Of a stretch of DNA of 64,000 bases, positions 21,203 through 34,780 are shown one piece after another. Both the position numbers and the translations under genes were made by a program. This DNA is from Raffaelea ambrosiae (taxonomy: Eukaryota; Ascomycota; Sordariomycetes; Ophiostomatales; Ophiostomataceae). Below the pieces are notes generated by a model. The model did no database searches, was not told the origin of the DNA, and saw only the letters and a program-made list of their open reading frames with translations. Within the stretch, counting starts at the first letter, position 1. The number at the start of each line of letters is the position of its first letter. Location: NCBI GenBank assembly GCA_002778195.1, contig PCDI01000006.1:1245950-1309949 (forward strand), in the 5' to 3' direction.

Positions 21203-24200
21203 AATTCCTCTTTTACTTTTAATCCCTCGAGTTGAAGATGAAAGCTTTCTTTAAACATTATCGAAAAGAGACCTTTTATTTCGGGTTATAAAAAAACCTG
21301 CGATAATTATTAACCGTTAACCTCGACTATTAATTCACCAACTTTAGTACTCTCATCACTCGTGTGAAAAACTATTAAAAGTAATACGTAAAAAAGAAAA
21401 AGTTAAAGAACGAAAAGCTGCGAAGTGATTTAAAAAAGAGATAGTAAAGCACTTTTAAAAGCGCGAGTAACCCGCGCTTTAAAAGCGGCTTAAAGGAGAA
21501 GAGGGGAGAAAAGCTTAAAAAGAAAATAAATAAAAAGCCGAGTATTACGTGTTATAACTACGGAGAGAAAGAGTATATTATATCGAAGTGTACGAAGTTG
21601 AAGACTAACCTTATAAAAGTTTAAAGGGTTAAGGGTGTATCGAAGCTCGACGCTAAGTTGAAGAAGAAGATAAAAAACGCGTAAACGCTTTTGTTTAATC
21701 GAAGGAGGAAGCGCTCGTCGAAACAAAGATCGGCGTACGACTACATAACTTAACCGTGGTGAAAACCGATTAAAAACACTAAACTATCGTTAACTTTAAT
21801 ACGAAAGTAAAGGTTAACATCGTTTCGCTAAAGTTCGTCGCGCGAGTTAGACTTAAAAAGAGGAAAAGCTAAGCCTCGCGCTTAAAAATAACGAACGACT
21901 CGACTATTACGTTAACGACGTTATAAAAGGTGTCGTTAAAGCTTATTAACTGTCGAAGCCGAACTAAAGAGTTTATACGGCTTTACGTAAGCATTTCGCG
22001 AATGAAGGCGGCGGGTAAGAGCTTCATTCTTTTAAAAGTGACGACTTTAAAGGATTTAACTATTAACACGATTGAAAGTAGTTAGTAGTGTTTTAGTTAT
22101 CGCTTTAATAAGCTTACGATTAATACACCTCGTAAGTTTGTTAAAAAGACTAAAAATGCCGTAATCGTGTACGCAGTTTTTACACTTTTTAATCGTTTTG
22201 AGTAAATTAAGCTTAAGTAATACCCTTTTAAAGACGAAGCAACCTCAAAGCGCCGGCCTTATAATAGCGTATTAACGGAGTTTATCAATTTCGCCCTCGT
22301 ATTTAACGAAACGAGCGCGGTTATACTATCGCTCGCTTAAGAAACGAATCACGTAATTGATTTAATTAACGAAGCGTAGCTTTTTTACGAAACGATTTAC
22401 CCTTTGTTTAAACGAGAGTTAAAAGAGTTACGAAAGTATTTTAAAGAAAACTTATAAAACGAGCGAATTCGATTAAGTAAAAGCTTAACTAAAGTACTCA
22501 TCTTCTTCGTGCTTAAGAAAGACGGCTTTTTACGGCTTTACGTTAACTATTAAAGCTTTAATAAGGTTATGGTTAAAAACCGTTACGCTCTTTCGTTAAT
22601 CTTAAAAATCTTAAACCGAATTTCGAGCGTTAAGTACTTTACTAAGCTTGATATTAAAGACGCTTATTATTAAATCCGAATTAAAAAAAGAGACGAGTGA
22701 AAGACGGCGTTTCGTACGCGGTACGAACACTACGAGTATATGGTTTTATCGTTCGGCTTTACAAATGCGTTAACTACGTTTTAACACTACGTTTATACGG
22801 CCTTCCGCGGGTTAGTTGACGTAACGTGTATTACGTATATAAATAACGTGTTAGTGTTTTTTAAGAGTTAAAACGAGTACATCGAACACGTACGAGACGT
22901 ACTCGAAAGGTTGTAAAAAGTATAATTGTTTATAAACCTAGTTAAGTGCGAATTCTATTAAAACTAAATCGAGTTTTTAAGATTTATCTTTTTTAACACC
23001 GAGGTATAAATAAACCCGGCTTAGGTAAAGGCTATCGCTACTTAAAAGTTGTTTAAAACGTATTAAAAGATTTAAGTGTTTTTAAAATTTTACAACTTTT
23101 ACCAACGTTTTATTTAAAGGTACTTTAAAATTATAACCTCGTTAAATAAGCTTTTAAAAAGGATGAAAAACGGGAAAAAGCTTAAGCGAGTGCGCTTCAA
23201 CGAGAGGGCGACATAAGCATTTTACTAACTACGAGAAGAATTTACTCGCGCTTTTTTATTAAAGCACTTCGACTTAACGCGCCGCTTACAGCTCGAAACT
23301 AATGCGTTAAAATTCGTAAAAGCGAAGATCTTATTTTAATTAAATAACGAAAGTCGTTAACACTTTATCGTATTTTAGTTTTGAAAGTAGAACGAGTTAA
23401 AGCTACGATATAACACTTTTAATTAAAAGATGATAGTAATTGTGAATTCCTTTAAGCACTAACGTTAGTACTTAAAGAGTAACCGATATAAGATTAAGGT
23501 CTTATTAAACTATATTAACCTGCGTGTATTTATATAATAAAAGAAGTTGAATAAGAAGCAAGTTAAGTGGTGTATGTATTTTACTTTTTTTGATTTTGAA
23601 ATCAAACATTAAGCTAGAAAAACCAATCCCGCCGATAGCCCCTTTCGAAGACCGAACTACTAAGAAAAACCGAATGAGGAGGAGGAGTTAAAGCTGCTCC
23701 CCAACCTCGAATCGCGGTTGGTGTTTACGAAACAAGTGTTAGTTTCGCATGCTTATTTTAGTCGCGTTAAGATTAAAGCGGTTACGGTTTAAAAAGAGCT
23801 ATCGCTTAATACGGCTTATACTAATTACGTAAGAATAATACCTTAAGCGAGTAGGGAGTATAAAAACCCCTTCGTTTAAATTTAATGAATTCAAGCTTAC
23901 CATCTAAATGCCTTTTAATAATAACCTCGAAGCGGGTTACCGTTAAAGTTATAACGGCGGCTTTATTCTTTCTTTAAACAGTTAGTCCTTTTAAGGTTAT
24001 GTTAAGCTATGTTAAGAAAAGAGAATTCGTTAATATTAAATATAAACACGTTATTAATGAAGTTGTTTTAAGCTTTGTAAGTAAGTGATGAGAAGACTTA
24101 ATAGTTGAAAGCTTAAATCGAGACGATTACGACTACCCTCAAATATTAAAACGTGGGGTTAGAGAAATTACTACGGTTTAAAAATCGTATTTACGTTTTA

Positions 24201-25499
24201 AAAGAAGAAGTGGTAAAAAGGGAGATCCTTTAAGCATATTACGACAGCTTTTTAACGAGACACTTTGGAAGAACTCGTATAAAAGAGTTAATAAAAAGAA
24301 AATTCTTTTAGAAGCATATGAATGTATATATTTACGAGTACGTTAACAGCTACTTAACGTATGCGCGAGGAGTAATACCGTAACATAAGCCGTACGATTA
24401 GTTATAAACACTCTCTATTTTACGAAGACCGTAGTAAGAAATCTTTATGAATTTCGTAACGAGACTATTAAAAATCTATTATAAAGGGTAAAACGTAAAT
24501 ACGATCTTAGTAATTGTAAACAAGCTTACGAAGATAATAAAGTTCTTCTTCGTAAAAACGACGATAACGTCGAACCAGTTAGTAAAGGTCTTACACATAA
24601 AAATCGAGATAAGATTCAACGTATTATACGGTATTATTTCGAACCGAGGAAGCGTCTTTACTAATGCGTATTAAATAACGCTTTACGTAAAGCTCTCAAT
24701 TAAAAAACGCTTCTTTACGACGTTTCACCCGTAAACCGATGGTTAAACCGAAAGAATGAATTAAACGTTAAAACACTATTTACGCGCATTTACGAGCGAG
24801 TTTCAAACGAACTAAGCTAAGCTTTTACTAACGGCGGAGTACGTATATAATAACGCGGTTAACGTCATTACTAACAATACGCTATTTTATCTCTTTATGA
24901 AATATTACTTAAAGGTGTATATACGGATTGAAGACGACTTTATTAAAGAAGGAATACTCGTAGTCGTAACGAGATTAAAGAAGTTAAATAGAGTGCGAGC
25001 TTTTATAATAAAACACTAAAAAAAAGTATAAAAAGTTTAAACGAAGTATTATAACCGCCGTTATTAGCTTTAAGAGTACTACGTGAGAGATTTAGTATGA
25101 TTATTAACACGAAACCTTAAGTTAAAGGTGTTTTATAAGAAGATAAGTCCCCGCTTCGTTAGTTCGTTTACAATCTTAGCTAAAGTCGAATCGTAAACAT
25201 ATCGTATAACACTCTTCGATTAATATAACTAACTTTATAACGTGTTTTAATAACTTTATTAAAGCTTTAAAAAGGAAGCCGCGAGACGTAACTAACGTTT
25301 TAAACCCTATCGTTAAAAAAAGAGTTAAACGAATGAAAAGTGAAAGAAGTGTAAAATACTCGAGTAAAGAGCGAAGAGCGTTTCTTCCTCGTTTAATAAA
25401 CGAGGTAACTCGTAGAGTATAACTAATAGGTGTTAAAAGACGATATAAAGCACGCGTAAAAACTAATCGTAAGGTTTTAAGCTTAAAAAGCAGTAAAGA

Positions 25500-27860
25500 A
25501 AAAGCGGAAAGTAAAATAAATTATCTTTAAGAGTAAAGCGGCTCGTAAGCGGAACTACGGCGGTATATTAGCTATAAGCTATAAAAACATAAAGACTTAA
25601 ACGCGTTAAAGCGGTACGAAAGCGGCTCGAAGGGCGTACGAAAACAATAAACAAAGAAAACCATCTTATACGACTAAAGCTCGAAAGCAATACGATAAAA
25701 GCGCGTAAATAAAAAAGACGGCTTAGCGTTTAAACACCGAGATTTAAAAGGTTTATTTAAGCGTTAATAACGCTCGTAATCTAACGCGCGGCTACGAAAG
25801 CGGCTCGAAGCCGCTCCAAAAGTTGGAAGCGCGCAGCTTACCAATAGTTATACTATTAATCTTCGGCGGTTAGAAACAAAACCTAGCGCGAGACGTTAAC
25901 GAAGCGCCGTCGTAAAAAAAAATAGCGCGAGAAGAGTACGTATCGACATATGCTTAACACCGGTATAAACGATCGTAACGACTTACGCGACACGTGTACG
26001 AGCTACCTACGCGGTGTAGTCGGCCCACTTTTAAACAAGGGTTAACAAGGCTCGAAGACGACCCGACGGCGGAGCGAGTGAGGAGCTTACGAAGTCGTGT
26101 ACGGCAGTCTCTTAAAACAACTCGAAGCGCGATAGGTGTCGGGTAAACAAGAAGAGTACGCGAGTTACGAAGTATATAGCCGCGCTGGTTAACGCACGCG
26201 AAAGAGCCTTAAGCTTAACGTCGTTAAGTAGGTGAGCCCGAGAGGGCGTAAAAAGCGTGTTGAAAGCGCGTAAGAACTTAATCGTACGGTTTACATTACC
26301 GCGAATCAACCTAAGAACTTGTACAAAAGAGTTAACAGCGAGCCGACGGCGAAGCGAAAGAAACCCAACCATATACACTTATATAAGTCTTATATATCTT
26401 CGTACACCTAGTACACGCTTCGACTTTACGCTCGCATTTTAAATTCAGCTCTAAGCGAAGCGATTAAGCGGCGAATACGCGCTAAACGCATTAATAATAA
26501 GCGGGATGATAGAGTTTTAAATCATCGAAACCAAGGTTTACTAACCGAGCGCCGTTAATAAGCGTAAACGCAGGGGCGAAAAGCGTAGTAAGGGCGACGA
26601 CGGCTCAACTTAAAGCGTCGTCGTTCTCTTTAATAATAAACGAAACGTAAGCGGAATTTCGAAAGTCTTTACCTTCGTCATCGTCGTTGTTATTATTATT
26701 ATTATCGTCGTTTTTATTATTATTATTATCGTCGTTTACTTTAATAACGCGGCGAAAGAGACTCGTAAGCGAGACTAAAGCAGGGTTAAGAGGCGAATAT
26801 AACATCGCACGCGAGTTATTAACGTTACGACCGCGAGTTGAAGAAACACCGCGACTACGAAATAAAGTGTTCTTAATACGAAGAGCACCGCGCGCGAGAC
26901 TTACTAAAAGAGCCGGCGTAAAAGAGCGATTACGAAAAGCGCTTAAAGAGCGACGAGTAAGCGTATTAAGGTTAATTATTCCGCGGTTTAACCGCGTAAC
27001 GACGTCGGCTTATTAAGAACTAACACGTTAGCTGCGACTACTAACGCTACTCGTATAAAACGCGGCTTCGTAAAGAGAGTTTTTATACGAGGGGGAATTG
27101 TTTACGAAAGAATTAAAAAGTATAAACACAATTTAACCGAGGCGAGCGCGGTTTGAAAAGTTAAAAGATTAACCGTTAAGCGTTTACTACGTAAAGTTAG
27201 CGTAACGAACGAAGGTCGACGAAAGACCGTCGTTATATTAAGAACCTATTATAGTTTAAACTTAAAACCGTTAATAAGAAGCTAACGATTTAACAGCGAA
27301 GCACTTACTTAAAAAAAGGAGTTATATAAAGTGAGACGTTAATAACTCGGAGTTTACACGCGATTTGAAGAAAGAAAACTAAAAAACGCGAAACGTTAAT
27401 AACTCGAAGTTAAAGCGTAATTTAAAAAGAAAAAAAGAAGTTATAAAACTAATATTCGACGACGAACCGCGTAAAGAGCGAGCTAAAGACGTAAAAGTAA
27501 AGATTATATTAAACGGTGAGCTAGCGTAACGACGTCAGGTTTTTAATAAAGCGTAATAAGGTTAAAGAAAGGAAGAAAAGAGAGAGAAAGGAGCGTAAAA
27601 AGAGCGATAAAGAAAACTTTAATTATACTCTCCTTTCGTCTGCTTAATAACGCTTAACCTCCTATTTATTTTACAAACGAAAAAAGCGATTGAAGACTTA
27701 CGAAGAAGGTGCGTAAGGTGTTACACGTTATAGCGGCCGTACTAACACTACGAAGGAGGGTTAACGCTAAACGCGCATACGGTTAAACGCTCCGAGCGCT
27801 TTAGGAGCTTACGGCTAACGAGCGTAACCGCACGCTCGAGGACGAGCTCTACGAGAGGGG
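25500..27860 (+). other. Unassigned 3' part of Gypsy-2
   Basis: Between the integrase remnant and the polypurine tract there is about 2.3 kb of RIP-mutated sequence without a recognisable protein domain. It includes imperfect TTA/TCG trinucleotide runs at about 26680-26740. It may be an extra 3' coding or untranslated region of Gypsy-2, or a different decayed repeat; I cannot tell which. Confidence 0.5.
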
Positions 27861-27867
27861 GGATAAT

Positions 27868-28238
27868 TGTAAGGATATCGCGAGCTTACTTGGATGCGTG
27901 TTTTACGAACAGCTTAAACACGTGTGAGCAACCTGCTTAAGCACGTGCTACCCTCAGAAGAGTACGTAACTGTGTAGCCAGCGTAAGTTCGAAGAGAGGT
28001 GCGCTACGAAGCGCACGCACGGACCCCTGAGCGTGGCGCGGAGCTAGGGCTTCGTACGCGGCTTAAAGACGCTACGTATCGAGCCCCTTAAGAGCCCTCG
28101 ATATAGCAAGGGCCTCTCACCCTTTTAAAAAAAAAGGAGGATAAGATTTAGTTGTGTAATTTACGAGATCCTACCTTCGTTAATGAGATACCTCTACCTT
28201 TTGCAATCCTCTACTTGACTACAAGTACCACCCTAACA
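27868..28238 (+). repeat. Gypsy-2 right LTR (371 bp)
   Basis: Starts TGTAAGGATATCGCG after GAGAGGGGGGATAAT and ends CCACCCTAACA. It is homologous to the solo LTR at 8488-8857 but carries many RIP-type transitions. It abuts LINE-B at the same site that is uninterrupted in LINE-A near 6657, showing that Gypsy-2 inserted into a LINE. Confidence 0.9.
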
Positions 28239-28747
28239 AACCAAGCATCACCCCGGTCTTAGCGCCCTATTGCCCTATTGTCGTGTATCTCTAAGGGGCT
28301 CGAAAGACTTATTGCGCGGCGACTGTCCTAAACAACACTGCAACATAGCCTTATTACTAAGAAACACGTAAGCGCACTGTTCAAACGGTTAGCAACGGAC
28401 CTTCTCTTAACATTTACCCACGATGTAAAAGCCGCGTTAGCTAAAGGGCACGAAGTGACCTTACTAACGGCCGACGTTTAGAGCGCTTTCAATACCCTCC
28501 TACCCCAACGGCTCTTAAAAAGAATATAAGAGAATGGCTGGCCCCTACCGTGCTTCACACTCTTACAGTCTTTCTTTACGAAGCGCCGAGTACGAGTACG
28601 CTTCGAAAGCTATCGAACCAACTTTACGAACATACCGTATAACACGCTTCAAAGCTCACCGTTATCCTCAATCCTCTTTACGTTATATATAGCAAACGCG
28701 CTTAAAACAAACCCTCACCTCCAAACCTATTACGTTAACGACCTTAG
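28239..28747 (+). mobile_element. LINE-B: Tad1-like reverse transcriptase fragment, lightly RIPed
   Basis: Aligns with LINE-A from about 6657 to 7160. It reads as A-L-F-K-R-L-A-T-D-L, then THDVKAALAKGHEVTLLTADV, then S-A-F-N-T-L-L-P-Q-R-L-L-K-R and a well-preserved S-S-P-L-S-S-I-L-F-T-L-Y-I-A-N-A-L block. Only a few stops are present. It is bounded on the left by the Gypsy-2 LTR and on the right by the Gypsy-3 LTR. This copy is clearly less mutated than LINE-A and its preserved residues helped interpret LINE-A. Confidence 0.88.
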
Positions 28748-29165
28748 TGTTACAACCCGCGTCACCGCCCCTAGCTAAAGCGCCACCATTAGCCGCGAAC
28801 GAAACCACGAAAACGGTCAAGAAAGGCAGAAAAGCATATCACGTGACCTATCACGTAGGATCACCGAGAATCAGTGATAATCAGTGATAATCAGTGATAA
28901 TCACTAATTCCGATTACGAAGCAATAATCACCCTAAATAGATAAAAGAGCAGGCTCGCTCCTTCGAGCAAACAGATAGAAGAGTCAGACTCTTTAGTAAT
29001 CAATCTAAGTATTTAAAACAAGCCCGAATAGCTTTAACAGCTCTCAAACACCCACTCACACGAAGAAACAAGATCGCTTTAGTATTATAAACCCTAAGCT
29101 TTAACTATCTTATTAACATAAACTCTTACACAGGTTTATTATTTAAAAACCCGGTGTTTATTACA
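28748..29165 (+). repeat. Gypsy-3 left LTR (418 bp), lightly mutated
   Basis: Includes two CACGT-type motifs around 28838-28858 and three 10-bp TCAGTGATAA repeats at about 28871-28900, which may be promoter or enhancer elements of the LTR. Few RIP changes. Confidence 0.88.
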
Positions 29166-29389
29166 TTTTAACTACTTTTATTCAAAAACAGGTTAACGCT
29201 ACCTCTTTATATAATATAAAAAGCAATCATAGCTTTCAACACCCTTACCCCTTCGATTATTGGAATAAGTAGCAACACGGCTATAAGCGCCGTTATAATG
29301 ATTTAAGCTTATTAGTAAAAAATTATAACTTTGAAAAGTATAATTAACTAACTTTAAGCCTAAGTATTAATAGTAGGAATTAAAAAAGA

Positions 29390-30240
29390 AGCTTTTAAAA
29401 TAAATAAACTTAAAGCATTCGACGACACTAAAAGAACGTTATAAAACTTCTTAACGTAGCTCCGCGCTTACATACGCCACTATAAAGACCAGTTTAAGCT
29501 TCACGCTATTAAGGTTTAGTTCGCAGCCAGCCGACTAAAGGGAAGCGTACTAAAATGGTTCGAACCACGTTTACGCAACTTCTTAAAGAACCCGGACTTA
29601 AACAATTAAAACAACGAGACGTAAGAACTATTTAACAACTATCGCAACTTTAAAATAACGATTAAAAAAGCCTTTAAAAGCTTTAATGAGGAAAGAACGG
29701 TTAAACGAGCCTTTCTTCGCCTTCATTAAAAAGAATTCGCATTTAAGTATACGGCTCGCTTTTGACAAATCGCTTCGTAACTAAACTAAGAAGACGAACC
29801 CTTAATGTTATAATTCTATTAAAGACTTAAAAACGTCGTAAAAGACGAACTTATTAAATATGATCGACTAAACGAGGTCTTCGAATATATCACTATAGTC
29901 GTACGAATTAACGACCGTCTTTATAAACGACGTATAAAAAAAGGATAAAAACGGTATAAAGGATGAATTAACGCTCTCTTACGCGTTAACCCTGGAAAAG
30001 GGAAAAACCAACGCTTATAAACCAGTTAACAATACGAAAACCTTATAAAACTAAACGTTACAAAGTATTAAAAACCTAAAAGAAAGTGCTTTAACTATAA
30101 ATAATAAGAATACTACGCTTAAAACTATAAACAACCTAAGAAACAATAACAACCAGTGTTTAAACGATAAATTAACGCAACTATCGTCTCGAAAGTTAAA
30201 GACATTAACTCGAATATAAAAGACTCCAAACACGCATCGC
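29390..30240 (+). pseudogene. Gypsy-3 gag remnant
   Basis: Degraded capsid-like frame in which W-F and F-x-x-F motifs can be followed. Near 30088-30135 the sequence translates to C-F-N-Y-K followed by Y-Y-A and N-Y-K-Q, the RIP-altered form of a CCHC zinc knuckle in which later Cys codons became Tyr and Gly codons became Lys or stop. Many stops; not functional. Confidence 0.7.
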
Positions 30241-31949
30241 TTAGTTAAACCGCGTGTTAAAAAGACGACTACTTCATTTATAAATCCGAGAAAGACGGAG
30301 TAAGATAGTATTTAAAAAAGCTTAAACGTAAAAACAAACTCGTTATCGTATACCGTTATAACGAATGTAAAGTAAAATACGTGCGAAAGTATCTGCTAAC
30401 CGCGTACAAACGAAACCACTCTAAACCACTAAAGTGTGAACTTCGAAGCGAGGGAGTTTGCGGAAGCTTTTACAAAGTAGCGTAAAACAAAGATTTACAT
30501 TAACACTATTAAATGTACTACTCGAAGTGAGTAAAAAAAAACAACATACTTATACTAAAAGACGAGTGCGAGAAATACGGTTATTAAAGACGAAAAGATA
30601 ACGTCGCACACTATTGTAAAACGTATAAAAAACGAACAATCGCTATGATTTAACACCTTTTAACTAAATAAAGAAAAGAACTCGCTTATACTATACGATA
30701 AAAAGAAGGAGTGCTTTACTACGTTAAACAACATATAACACTAGTATTAAACATTAATACTACGACCTTTTTCATTCTTAAGATAACGCTTATATAAATA
30801 GCGTTAAAATACCGATAAGAAGGTATACCCGCGGTAAAGGAAGAAGACGACCTTCGAATCGATTTTAAAAACCTTCGATACGAGGAGGTTGTATAAGTAT
30901 TGTGCGTTATCGATTAATGCTAAACCCACTTTAAAGAAAAGGTAGTTTAGAGAGTTTATTTAAAACGTTATTAAAAACGATTAATCGAGACTCCGTTTTG
31001 GAACGACGAATTAGAGCATTAGCAGGTTGTGTAAACTAACTTAAACGAATTCTACGCAGTGTTAGAACTAGAAAAAGAATACTTAATAGCTTGTATGAGG
31101 AAATTAGACGATTGAATTCGTTACTTAAACTCGGAATGCCGCGTTTACGCATAGGCTAAAATCCTCGACTAGTATAAGAGCTTGTAATAAGACCTTTAAA
31201 ATAAAGCCGACTAACAACGAAAAAACGATACGAAGCGCCGTTAAAGAAACCACAAGCGATTTAAAAACGAAGGTTTTTAGCAAAGGCTAATAAGGAAAAT
31301 GACGCTTTAAAGCCATACATCGAAGTATAAATTGTTTATAATGAAACGTTAACTATAGCAATGGTGAACTACGGCGTTTAAAAAAACTATATATTTCTTA
31401 CATTTGTTAACAAGTACTAAACACTATGGAAAACCAAGAAAAGACCCTACCAACTTAATACCTTTAAAGGAAACATCGTAGCTTACGACGAAGAAGTGAT
31501 TAATAAAGAAACTAATCATCTCTCAACCCTGGTTTAAAAACGACTTAAGAACCTCTTACTTAATATTATAAGATTAACATCGTATAAGATTATATTAAGA
31601 TTACTTTAGTTATGAAAAAATAATCTCCGAATCGACTAAACCATTAACCAAATCTATTAAAATAATACTCAACTAATAAGAAAAACGATCAAAAACGAAG
31701 AACAAGTACTAACCTCTAAAAACAGCTTATAAAAACAAAGCGCTTAAGCAGACATCATCATACCCTTAGAAGAAAAGGTAAGGTAAGAGAGCTTCGAAAA
31801 ATCTTTAGTAATAAAGAAGGATTTAACCACTACGCGAGTATGATACTCCGTAAGTGAATTAAGATAAAAACGAACGTTAGTAAAAACGACGAAAGCTAAC
31901 GTATCACAGGTTCTCAAATAATACCAAAAATTTAGCAAAGTGTTTTAAA

Positions 31950-34780
31950 AAACACTTAACACCGGCTTACTAAAACACGAACCTTAAAACCACGAAATAC
32001 CTTTAAAAAAAAGAAAATAACTTAAATTTCACTAAATCTACAAACTAAACGAAACACAACTCAAAGCACTTAAGGAATATCTCGATAAAAACTTAAAAAA
32101 AAGCTATATCAAACCATCCAATTCGTTAACAAAATACCCGATCCTATTCGTTTTAAAGAAAAACGAAAAACTACGACTATATATTAATTACCAATAACTA
32201 AATAACATTACCATTAAAAACCGCTACTCACTACCCTTTATTAAAAAACTACGAGATAAACTTTAAAAAGCGTAATGGTTTATAATACTCGACCTACGAG
32301 GGGCTTACAACTTAATTTAAATAAAGGACGAAGAAGAATAAAAAACGGCTTTTAAAACGCGATACGAATACTACGAATACACGGTTATACCCTTCGGCTT
32401 AACGAATACACCTACATCGTTTTAAAATATAATAAATAACGTATTAAAAGAGTATTTAAACATTACGATTATCGTATACTTAAACGACATCTTTATCTTC
32501 TTTAAAGACTTAGAAAGCTACGAGAAGTACGTATCGAACGTTTTAAAGAAGCTATAAAACGCCGAACTTTTAGTAAAACTAAAAAAAAGCCACTTTCACC
32601 AAAAAAGGGTCGACTATTTAAGTTATATAATAAAGCTCGAATGTATACGAATATAAGAAGAAAAGATTTAAGCTATTAAAAAATAGCTAAAACCCACTAA
32701 CGTCACCGAAGTTAGGGGATTTTTGAGATTCGTAAACTTCTATCAACAGTTCATTTATCGTTACAAAGAAATCGCACGACCTCTAACAAACTTAACAAAG
32801 AAAAACCAGAAATTCGAATAAACAATAAAAAAACAAAAAGCATTCGAAGAACTTAAAAAAAGAGTTTTTAAAAACCTAATACTATACAAAGCAGACTTAA
32901 TAAAGAAATACGAAGTAAAAACAAATACCTTCAACTACGCTATTAAAAGACAACTAAGACAACGAGATGAGTAAAAAAGGCTACACCCTATCGCCTTCTT
33001 CTCACACAAATTAAACGAACCAAAACTCAATTACCCCATTCACGACAAGGAACTCATAACAATCATCTACGCATTCTAAAAATGATAACACTACCTAATC
33101 GAAGCTTAACAATAGGTAAAAGTCTTCACTAATCATAAAAACCTAACATAGTTTACAACAACCAAAGTATTAAACAAACGACAAACCCGATAAACGGAAT
33201 TTTTATTACAATTCGATTTCTAAATCACTTACCGTAAAGAAACAAAAAACGAGAAAGCTAACGCGCTTAACAAACGTGTAAACTATTAATAAAAAGTACT
33301 ACCGAAAGTAACAACACTTTTATAATAAAACCAACAAAGAAACCTAGTAATACACCGACAATTATTAATAGTATATAAAACTAAAATAAACCTTAATTAA
33401 AAAGAAGAACTAAAAATACAACAGTAAAAAATAACGAAAAAAAAAAAAAAGAATTTCCAATCATAAAGTTATAACACAGCTACCACAGCAAAATCTATAT
33501 ACCCCGAAAAAATCAAAAAGACCTCATTAAAAACATTCACGAAGCACGAGCTCATAAACACCAAAGAATCAAAACTACCATAAAACGAATCCAAAAGAAC
33601 TACGACTTCTTTAAAATTAAGAAAATTATCGTAAAAGTCATCGAAAACTATAATATATACAAAAAGAATAAAACAAAACGCTATAAATTATACGAACTAT
33701 TAAAGCTATTACGGATCCTCACCAAACCATGGGAATCCATCAACTTAAACTTCATTATAAAGCTACCGAAATCGAAAAAACCTTTTATAAAAACAACTTA
33801 CAATAACATCCTCGTCATCGTTTATAAACTTACGAAATACGCTTACTTTATATCGTATAAAGAAGCAAACAACGTAAACGAACTAATATACACATTCCTA
33901 AAAACCATTTTAACTAACCACGGGTTGTTAAAAGAAATCATATTAAACAAAGATAAGCTCTTCAAATCCAGATTTTAACAGTCGCTTATAAAACAATTAA
34001 AGACGAAACACAAAATATTCATAGCATTCCACCCACAAACGAACGAACAGATAAAAAGAACCAACTAAATCATCGAGCAATACCTACGAAGCTATGTAAA
34101 CCACTCACAAAACGATTAAGTATAGTTACTACCACTAATATAATTCGCTTATAACAACGTAAATACGAAATCGATTAAAACATCCTCGTTTTACGTTAAC
34201 TACGAATTTTATTTAAAAGCGTACTAATAACTAGTATAAAAAAAAGCTAAGTATAAACAGCTTCGTAGTATAAAAAAAACATAATATAAACACAAAAAAC
34301 ACTTTAAAAAAACTTTAAAAAAACGTAAAAAACTATAATACGATAAGCTAATAAAAAAAGAGTTAAAAGACTAACTCTAACGAAAGAAGAAGTTGTATAC
34401 TTACTTCGTAAAAACATTAAAACTAAAAAACTAAACGACAAACTAAACTACAAAAAGCTTAACTCATTTAAAATTAAAAAGAAAATCTTAAAATAAAACT
34501 ATAAACTCGAGCTACTAAAGGGAATAAAGATTTACTCGGTTTTTTATATTTCACTTTTAAAACCGGCGTTAAAAAACATCTTAATTAAAACAAATGTAAA
34601 ACTCGATAACGACGAAGTAAAATACGAAGTAAAAAAAATCGTTAAATATAAAAGAAGGAAAAAACAAATTCGCTACTTTATTAAGTGAAGAAATTACCCG
34701 AACTTAAAAAATATATAAAAACCCGTTACGAACTTAACGAATGCTTTATAAGAGTTAGAAGATTACTAAAAACGGAATTA
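31950..34780 (+). pseudogene. Gypsy-3 pol remnant with chromodomain
   Basis: Reverse transcriptase (about 32.04-32.70 kb) shows P-I-L-F-V-L-K-K-N, then T-I-K-N-R-Y-S-L-P, then P-F-G-L-T-N-T-P and a Y-L-N-D-I-F-I-F active-site relic. RNase H (about 32.81-33.28 kb) shows H-D-K-E-L-I-T-I-I-Y-A-F and T-N-H-K-N-L-T. Integrase (about 33.53-34.26 kb) shows F-H-P-Q-T-N-E-Q-I-K-R-T-N. The chromodomain (about 34.61-34.77 kb) shows V-K-Y-K-R-R-K-K-Q-I-R-Y-F-I-K and N-L-T-N-A-L. Substitutions are nearly all G-to-A on the plus strand: Trp to stop, Gly to Lys/Arg/stop, Asp to Asn. Confidence 0.85.

Larger units (their letters stand above)
21203..28238 (+). mobile_element. Gypsy-2: 5'-truncated, heavily RIPed LTR retrotransposon
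   Basis: The plus strand carries a degraded gag with a CCHC knuckle near 21555-21605 (C-Y-N-Y-G-E-K-E-Y pattern). Reverse transcriptase follows (about 22.42-23.04 kb: F-V-L-K-K-D-G-F-L-R-L, then K-L-D-I-K-D-A-Y-Y, then Y-I-N-N in place of the acidic active site). RNase H comes next (about 23.2-23.6 kb), then integrase (about 24.2-25.0 kb: I-S-N-R-G-S-V-F-T and T-D-G-x-T-E-R-M-N). The element ends in a 371-bp LTR (27868-28238) preceded by a G-rich polypurine tract. No left LTR is found; the element is cut at Gypsy-1. Stops occur every few codons. Confidence 0.82.

Noticed and set aside
21490..21726. 78-codon minus frame in Gypsy-2
   Set aside because: Lies opposite the gag zinc-knuckle relic and arises from RIP-altered codons on the plus strand.
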